From positions 11,488,001 through 11,552,000 of the forward strand of contig CM073566.1 of NCBI GenBank assembly GCA_037074615.1: DNA of 64,000 nt, in the 5' to 3' direction. Position numbers and translations under genes: made by a program. A model generated the notes under the pieces. The model saw nothing but the letters and a program-made list of their open reading frames with translations. It was not told where the DNA came from and searched no databases. The DNA comes from Leucaena leucocephala (taxonomy: Eukaryota; Streptophyta; Magnoliopsida; Fabales; Fabaceae). Shown one piece after another: positions 57,969-64,000 of this stretch; within the stretch, counting starts at the first letter, position 1, and each line of letters opens with the position of its first letter.

Positions 57969-60541
57969 TGTCACATCCTTATTTTTATACATCTTAAGGA
58001 CCATTCAGTAGCACTTAGAACCACTTTCAGGGTCATCGAAGTCTAAACTCTTAATCTGGAATTTTATTCATATTGGGTACTGTTCACTGTGGCAAATTCC
58101 AGATGAGTAACCTGACTTTGAAAATTCATAACTAATTCTAGAAAAATCAAAATGAAATGGTTCAAATTGATACATGAAGATAACTTAAGTATATTTCAGG
58201 GAAAATCATTGGTTGACCATTCCTTGACAAATTCAACGTGGGTCAACGTTTCAATTTTACTGTTCATCCAATGACTTTCTCCTGAATCCAGCATTCTGGT
58301 CCCAATTTTAACAACTTATATCTTTTCATGTATACATCCAAATGAGGCACTCTATATATAAAATTAAAGCTTAGTATGTCTACTATTTACCATAAAAATA
58401 TCATACATTTATTCAACCATTCTCTATTTTTAAAGATTTATCAAACATCCATAGGTCTCCACGGGGTTACTGTTCACAAGGCCATTTTTCAGCAACCAAC
58501 TTTACATATTAGTGCATACATACATCACATATCAGTCAAACATGCCAGATAACAATTATTATTAAATGATCTACTATTATACATCAGAGCATGTTTAACA
58601 TTCTCATATTTCTGTTACACTTTCCTTTGTCTAAAATCCGGCAGCATAACTACTACATTCCGTCTGTAGAAAGTAACCGATCTTGTACCGATTCGATAAT
58701 TCCCGTAGGAGCTACCATTCTACGTAAGTACCCAGGAAAGACTGGATGAACCTGCTAGGTCCACTCACTTCCAGCCTCCTTAGACAGAACCTACATACAC
58801 AGTACGTATCAGTTCCTTTCTTTGTTCCTGCTTTGTTAGAATTTCGGCAGCCTACCGGCGTCTCCTAAAATTTCCAAATTCTATTTTGACAGAGCCTCCC
58901 CTGTAATGTTATTTATGGGAATGAGATTCAAAAGAATCCCAGTAGCAACAATCATAAAAATATATGTAAGGCAGTGTGATAGTGCCTACTTGTGATTGTG
59001 TACAGATAAGTATGCTGCATGCTTCAATATTCAATAACATATGATCATAGCATTGTAATAGAGCTTCAAGCATAACATATAAGACAACAATCCAACCAAA
59101 CATTAGCACAACAATTCACAAAGACATTACATAAAAGCTAAGATTAGTTACTACCTTGAAAGCAGAACTTCAGAACTTCTCTACTACTTCCCACTTCACC
59201 AGAACTTCCTTTCTTCTTTCTTTTTCTCACTTTCTCCCTCAAGCACTTCCTTATCTCTCTAAATGCTCCTTAGGCCGTGGGAATGAAGAGATAGGGGGGT
59301 ATTTATAGTTTCCTTCAATGGCATTCTTATAATTTTGAAGCCATCTGATCCTGTAGTCCTGGTTTTTCCGGAATTTCCTATTTTTCTTTATTCCTTTTAC
59401 TGCATCATGCATGACATCACTCAATGCCAACTCATGGGACACCTCACCTCCCACATTCTTCACATGGCAAAATTGCAAGCTCTTGGGACACCTCATCAGC
59501 TGACTCGGAAGTTTCAGTCCAATCCAGTACCGGTCCGGTCCGATTTCCCACAAACTGGACTCACCGGCTAAGATTATGCCACATGTCCTTAACTTTTTCT
59601 TTCTCCTCTATGTTGGCGCCATGTGTCATCTTGCTGGCACCTGTCACGCCATCCAATGCTATCCAGATAAGTCCAGGACTTTATCTAATCACCTCCTCAG
59701 TTATTGTGCCGACCGAGTAACTTTACTTTATTAAAACAACATTAAAATAATATTTTAATGCCACTTTTTCCCACATACTTCATGGGCTACGTTTTTGGGC
59801 CTTGGAATATTATCTTGGGTCTCTGATCAAGCTCAAGTACTCTGATGGCTCGATTCCCAAGAAACAGCCCTGGGCAAATTACCAAAATACCCCTGGGTGC
59901 CCTTTCTTGCACTATTTTAACCCTAAGGGCAAAACTGTCATTTTACACCTTTCTATACTTTATCAGAGCATATACTGACTCTGATTAACTTCATCTGTAT
60001 ATGTCTTGGCCTCTAGGCCTGTCCAGAATGACCAAAATGCCCTTCATACGCCTATTACCCCTTTGGTACAACACAGGGGCATTTTCGTAATTTCGCACTT
60101 TTTCGGGGTTCTGCCGGACACTGGCCCACCTATCAGTCCAAGAGTCTTATTGGGCCTTTGTTGACGCCATTGTTGGGCTGGATTACCCGGCGTCACTTGC
60201 TCTACCTACTGGTGGAATATGGGGCTGATCGGAGTACGATCATTATTTTGCCTGTTTCCGGTCCAAGTTTTTATAATTACACTTTTGGCCCAGAAACTTT
60301 TCTTCTTTTTATCTAAGTCCCTTTATTTGGCTAAAATTACACTTAAGGACCCCACATTTTTGTCTACCTTTCTTTCCTAACCTTAAACTTTCCATAATTG
60401 CATTTAAGTCCTTTCATTTCCTTCCGTTTGCAATTTAATCCTTTTCTTTACATAAAGGACCACATCTTTTTCCTGAAAAAGAACTCATATATTCCATTTA
60501 ATCTGTACATAGAAATAAGTACAGAAATTAAGGATATTATA
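57969..60541 (-). mobile_element. A-type solo LTR (2,573 bp) with target duplication
   Basis: On the minus strand it ends AAGGATGTGACA and begins TATAATATCC, the family start TGTAACATCC altered only by C-to-T/G-to-A changes. CTCTA lies on both sides and there is no interior. It has a TATA box at 59300-59307, a CT-rich leader block and the conserved hairpin near 58920-58940. It is inserted in the copia LTR, so it is younger than that element. Confidence 0.85.
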
Positions 60542-60546
60542 CTCTA
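60542..60546. repeat. Target-site duplication CTCTA (right)
   Basis: Second copy of CTCTA; it confirms the right end of the solo LTR despite its decayed terminus. Confidence 0.85.
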
Positions 60547-60668
60547 CCTCTACTTTCTTCGGTGCATTTTCTATGTAACATGATTGTGAGCCTGTCCAAA
60601 GTGCTCTGGTTTCGTGGGGATATTCAGTGAGTCAAACAATGATTCCAGGTACACCTGAAAACTTACAA

Positions 60669-60681
60669 CGGTATCATAAGC
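60669..60681 (+). promoter_or_regulatory. Degenerate primer-binding site of copia element
   Basis: CGGTATCATAAGC just after ACTTACA, followed by AAGGTTCTTTGC. It resembles the initiator tRNA-Met site with several changes, in the context usual for copia elements. Confidence 0.5.
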
Positions 60682-61617
60682 AAGGTTCTTTGCTTTCGCA
60701 TACTTCTCTATATTTTTCATTTCTAGTTATGCACTGTTCCATATGCTTATATATATTTTAAAGTGTTTATTTTATGATAATATGTATGAAGCATGCATTT
60801 AAACCATAAATAACATAAACCATAACGAAGATCTTTCATTTTTGAAATTAGATTCTAGAAAACTTTTTTTTAGGCCTTGAAATTAGTCTCATTGCGTAGA
60901 GCATGAAAAATAAAGAAAATGACACCAAGAACGTCGAAATCGGATATCAGATGGAGAAGTTACGGAGGAGAAAAGAGTCGAGTCTAATAAACATAACCTA
61001 TTTTCCAGTCGAGTCTGTATTACCCGGCTGGAGGTCAGGGATGATCAAAATGCACCATTTTTATCATTCCCAAAATGGCATCGTTTTAAGACGCCAGCCA
61101 AAAAAAGAAAAGAAAAGAGACTGTTTTGCGGACTAGGCTGCGTCCATCCCAGTCCAGAAAAAAAAATATTGTTAGGTTGTCTTAAGCCCATTTAAAAAAA
61201 AGGTTTTTTTTGTATTTTTGGCAGTAGGGGTATGGGCTAGGTCGAATCAGTGGATCTAACTCGGATCCACACAAAAAAATTGAATGAAAAAAAAGGAGGA
61301 AAATCTGGTTACTAACACGTGGCAGCGCCAGACTGGCGCGTGTAATACACGCGCTAGTGGCCGAGAGTGGGCTTTTTTAAAAAAAAAATTAAAAAACTTC
61401 TGAATTTTTCCTTCTTGGGGCACGTGAGGGAGCGTGGGACCTCCGATTGAGGTGTTGTTTGTCCCTAAAAATCCCTAAAATCAAGATTTTTATTTTGAAA
61501 TATAATTTTCCTAATTTTGATGGCAATTTTAGACCTATTTGTGAATATTTAGTGTATTTTTTGGTTTTTTTAGTGTTTAAAAATTCCAAAAAAATATGAT
61601 AATTAATATTTTATTAA
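60682..61617 (+). other. Long copia leader, no gene called
   Basis: AT-rich leader with A runs. It contains a CpG-rich pair of overlapping inverted repeats at 61325-61354. A short open frame at 60903-61136 has no recognisable motif and is not called. Confidence 0.45.
61325..61354 (+). other. Two overlapping, mutually exclusive hairpins
   Basis: GCGCCA-GAC-TGGCGC (61325-61339) and GCGCGTGT-AAT-ACACGCGC (61336-61354) are both perfect with 3-base loops and share GCGC at 61336-61339, so only one can form at a time. Function unknown; chance or a regulatory RNA switch are both possible. Confidence 0.6.
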
Positions 61618-62217
61618 ATGACTTCATCTAGCACTGAATCTCTAGGATATAGCTTATATGATGACATCTTATTCCTAGATGATGTCAATAACCTAGAGGA
61701 GAACCTTCAAGAAGACCCCAAGGGGGAACCTGAAGAAGATCAATAAAAAGAACTTGATGAACTTTCTGAAGAAGACCCAAAGGAGTTAATGGAGGAAGTT
61801 CCACAAGAAGAACTAGAAGTAATGAATGATTCCAAACCGAGGTCAAAAACTTTATTCCACATCGAACCCCTTCCTTTACATACTTTCATGGTTTCTTCAT
61901 ACTCCAAGATGGTGCCTACTCTTAACAATGAATCTCCAGTTGAGGAAGAAGAGGAAGTGAACCAACCTCTTACCCCTATTTTGTCCATGAGCATAGCTGA
62001 AAGAGATGCAGCTAAACTAACAAATATAAAAGGAGTTAATGGTGTGATTGGCAATTACATTGGATTCATGACAGATAAAAAGAATACTAAATTCTACCTG
62101 AAAGTCATAATAGAATATATAAGAGCAACAAGGGTTAGAGGCAAGCCAAGAACAAGACACATGAGCAAAACATATTGGCTTAGAACAATAGAATTTGTAT
62201 CTAACCTTAACAAGTAG
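61618..62217 (+). pseudogene. Unrecognised ORF upstream of copia gag, one internal stop
   Basis: A 199-codon frame from ATG at 61618, broken only by TAA at 61744; the part from ATG 61789 is open for 142 residues. The N-terminal half is strongly acidic (DDILFLDDVNNLEENLQEDP, then EEVPQEELE). The C-terminal part is basic and looks folded (GVIGNYIGFMTDKKNTKFYL, then IEYIRATRVRGKPRTRHMSK and TYWLRTIEFVSNLNK). No family is recognised. It lies between the copia primer-binding site and gag, where copia elements normally have only a short leader. It may be an extra element gene, a captured host exon, or a remnant of another element. Confidence 0.5.
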
Positions 62218-62733
62218 CCTCGTAAGCTTAAGAAGCTAAGAAAAGTGATGTTAGAATACTGTAAAGCTCATATCAAATGATGTATATTTGTATTTGAATT
62301 CTACTACTTTTCTTTGTTAAGGACATGTTTTAATTACTCTTTCTTTGTAGAGACTTGTCATTTATTACATGCCTTATATGCAAAAGAAACATGTTTCGTT
62401 TCATTTCTTTATCTTAGTTATGATTCATGTATACTTTTTTATAAGTGTGAGCTTTTAGATAATGAGTATTCTAAAAGTAAAATTTAATGGGAATAGTGCT
62501 TATATTAATTTTGATAGAAAGTGATGGCGTTGCTAGGGCCTATGTAATAAGAGTTACAAATGTATTCTCCTGATTATGGGTCTAGTTATGTTATTATTTT
62601 CTGATAAAAAATGATAAAAGTATGTGACATTGTATACTTTACATGTGCTATATATATATGTAAATTCACTTAAATGTTCTATGGTTTAATAAATTAATGT
62701 GGGATAGGTTTGTCACAGAACCGATATTGAACA
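62218..62733 (+). other. Non-coding stretch before copia gag
   Basis: AT-rich, with stops in all frames and TATATATATATG near 62650. No feature recognised. Confidence 0.5.
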
Positions 62734-63236
62734 ATGGCATCAAAGAACATTATTGCTGAATTAAACAAGGGGGAAAAATCAACGGGGACAACTTGGATAT
62801 TTTGCACTCAAAGGTCCAATATATTCTAGAAGAACAGGATGTGATTGAGCCATTAATAATGGCAATGGTAGAGCTTGAGACTGGAAATACAGCCCAGCAC
62901 AGGAGAGACCAGGAAGCATACCTGTCTTGGAAAAGGAAGAATAGCATAGCAAGAATCACATTGCTAAGTGCAATGGCTGATGATTTAAAACCAAATAATC
63001 CTATGAGGCAACATCTACGAGAAATGTCCACAATGATTCTTGAACTGAAGGAGGCTGGACATAATCTATCTGACGAGCAGCAAGTGTAGGCTATCATCTG
63101 GTTGCTCCCTATTAGTTGGGAGCACATGAAAGTTAATCTGACCCATAATGAAAATATCATCACTTTTAATGATGTGGCTAAGCATTTGGAGCTAGAGGAT
63201 GAAGAGCTTATAAGGCCACTGGACAAGCCTATTTAA
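62734..63236 (+). pseudogene. gag: Copia gag relic
   Basis: It starts at ATG 62734 (MASKNIIAELNKG) and shifts frame within about 35 bp to continue as KINGDNLDILHSKVQYILEE, then AYLSWKRKNSIARITLLSAM and MRQHLREMSTMILELKEAGH. After a stop at 63088 it continues with ISWEHMKVNLTHNENIITFN and LELEDEELIRP. The layout matches the N-terminal Gag domain of plant Ty1/copia polyproteins (UBN2/gag-polypeptide type). The zinc knuckle and protease that should follow are missing: within about 100 bp the sequence is already integrase. Confidence 0.82.
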
Positions 63237-63329
63237 CCGAAGGTGTTGGTAATCCCTAACATGGATATGTCATATACGAAAGTTGTCTAACTAGTAAGGC
63301 TACTAGAAAACCATTCGGTAAGGGAACAC

Positions 63330-64000
63330 AAGCTAAAAATCTGTTGCAATTAATATATTTTGATATTTACGGTCTAATGAGTGTAAGGGCGAGGCACAAA
63401 GCTTGGTATTTAATTACCTTTATTGATGATTTTTCATGATATGGTCATGTCTATTTGATTTCACATAAATCTACGGCACTAGAGTGTTTTAGACGATACA
63501 TAAATGAAGTAGAAAATTAATTGGACAATAAAATTAAGGCATTACACACTGATCGAGCTCGTGAATACCTTTCAGATCAATTCAAGCAGCTCTGTGAAGA
63601 AAAAGGGATTATTAAGCAACTAACTATCCCTGGCACACCTCAACATAATAGGGTTGCCGAAAGAAGAAATAGAACTCTTTTAGACATGGTTAGGTCTATG
63701 ATGGCTCAAGCAAACCTTCCAATTTCACATTGGGGTAATGCTTTATGATGGTAACCTTCATACTTAACCGTGTGCCCTCAAAGTCAGTTGCTTCTACACC
63801 CTATGAGTTATGGACTAAACACTAGCCAGATTTAAGCATCCTTAAACCTTGGGGCTCGATGGCCTACATCCATGACAGTTCTCATAAACATGGGAAACTG
63901 GGTCCTAGAGGGAAGAAATGTATTTTTCATAAGGTACTTTGAACCCTCAAAAGCATATACATTCATAAGTGAAATTGAAGAAGGGACAGTGACTGAAACA
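63330..64000 (+). pseudogene. Copia integrase relic (runs off window)
   Basis: Broken frames encode the integrase core of a Ty1/copia polyprotein, the enzyme that inserts element DNA into the chromosome. Visible landmarks: LIYFDIYGLM (first Asp of the D-D-E triad), YLITFIDDFS, ALHTDRAREYLSDQFKQLCE (second Asp) and QHNRVAERRNRTLLDMVRSM (Glu). The longest open piece is 63521-63748. Stops at about 63437, 63517 and 63746, plus frameshifts after 63746, show that it is dead. The HHCC N-terminal zinc domain is gone, deleted together with the protease. Reverse transcriptase would lie beyond the window. Confidence 0.87.

Larger units (their letters stand above)
57678..60667 (+). repeat. Copia 5' LTR, split by an A solo LTR
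   Basis: TGTTGGAAAGTGGGCTG at 57678 and GAAAACTTACA at 60667 give TG...CA ends. Removing the inserted solo LTR and one CTCTA leaves about 412 bp, a normal size for a copia LTR. A degenerate primer-binding site follows at 60669, and copia gag and integrase relics lie downstream on the same strand. The other LTR would be beyond the window. Confidence 0.65.

Overview
The window looks like gene-poor, repeat-packed nuclear DNA of a flowering plant. No host gene is intact. Nearly every base belongs to LTR retrotransposons or their fragments: long LTRs (about 2.6-3.1 kb), primer-binding sites matching initiator tRNA-Met (TGGTATCAGAGC), polypurine tracts preceded by the TTCGAGGACGAA motif of plant Ty3/gypsy elements, plant-type Gag proteins beginning MVNTRRGRR, and degraded Ty1/copia sequence. 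No tRNA, rRNA, CRISPR array or bacterial-style operon was seen. Family labels A, B and C are mine and are based on LTR ends.

Layout. 1-756 is a minus-strand LTR fragment. 757-16924 is a tandem minus-strand array of a gag-only element (family A): three LTRs and two full internal regions at a 5,815-bp period, plus a third internal region cut short. 17209-24870 is a complete, very young plus-strand gag-only element (family B) with a perfect CAAGG target duplication; it split an older gag relic whose start lies at 24876-24951 next to a C-type 5' LTR (25190-27911). 27912-36027 holds plus-strand LTR fragments carrying two insertions: a decayed plant-transposon-like gene (29840-31351) and a copia solo LTR (32602-34482). 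36028-41961 is a decayed gypsy interior with an unrecognised ORF relic and a gag relic, followed by an A-type 3' LTR (41962-44892). 44893-56158 is a pile of inverted and nested LTR pieces, including a B solo LTR with a CGTGA duplication. 56159-57677 holds an unidentified gene relic. 57678-64000 is the 5' part of a decayed copia element whose LTR was hit by an A-type solo LTR (CTCTA duplication).

How the parts work together. Families A and B encode only Gag (coiled coil, retrotransposon gag domain, zinc knuckles) and no protease, reverse transcriptase or integrase. They fit the non-autonomous TR-GAG type and would need enzymes from an autonomous gypsy element, probably a Tekay/Del-like chromovirus judging from the PBS and polypurine-tract context. 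That assignment is inference.

The most striking signals are structural rather than coding. The B LTR U3 carries four hairpins with different stems but the same TGATATGGGC loop. A tandem repeat with alternating 22- and 29-bp spacing occurs both in a copia LTR and in a gypsy-like interior. Other hairpins, in the LTRs and before the polypurine tract, keep their pairing although their sequence differs between families.
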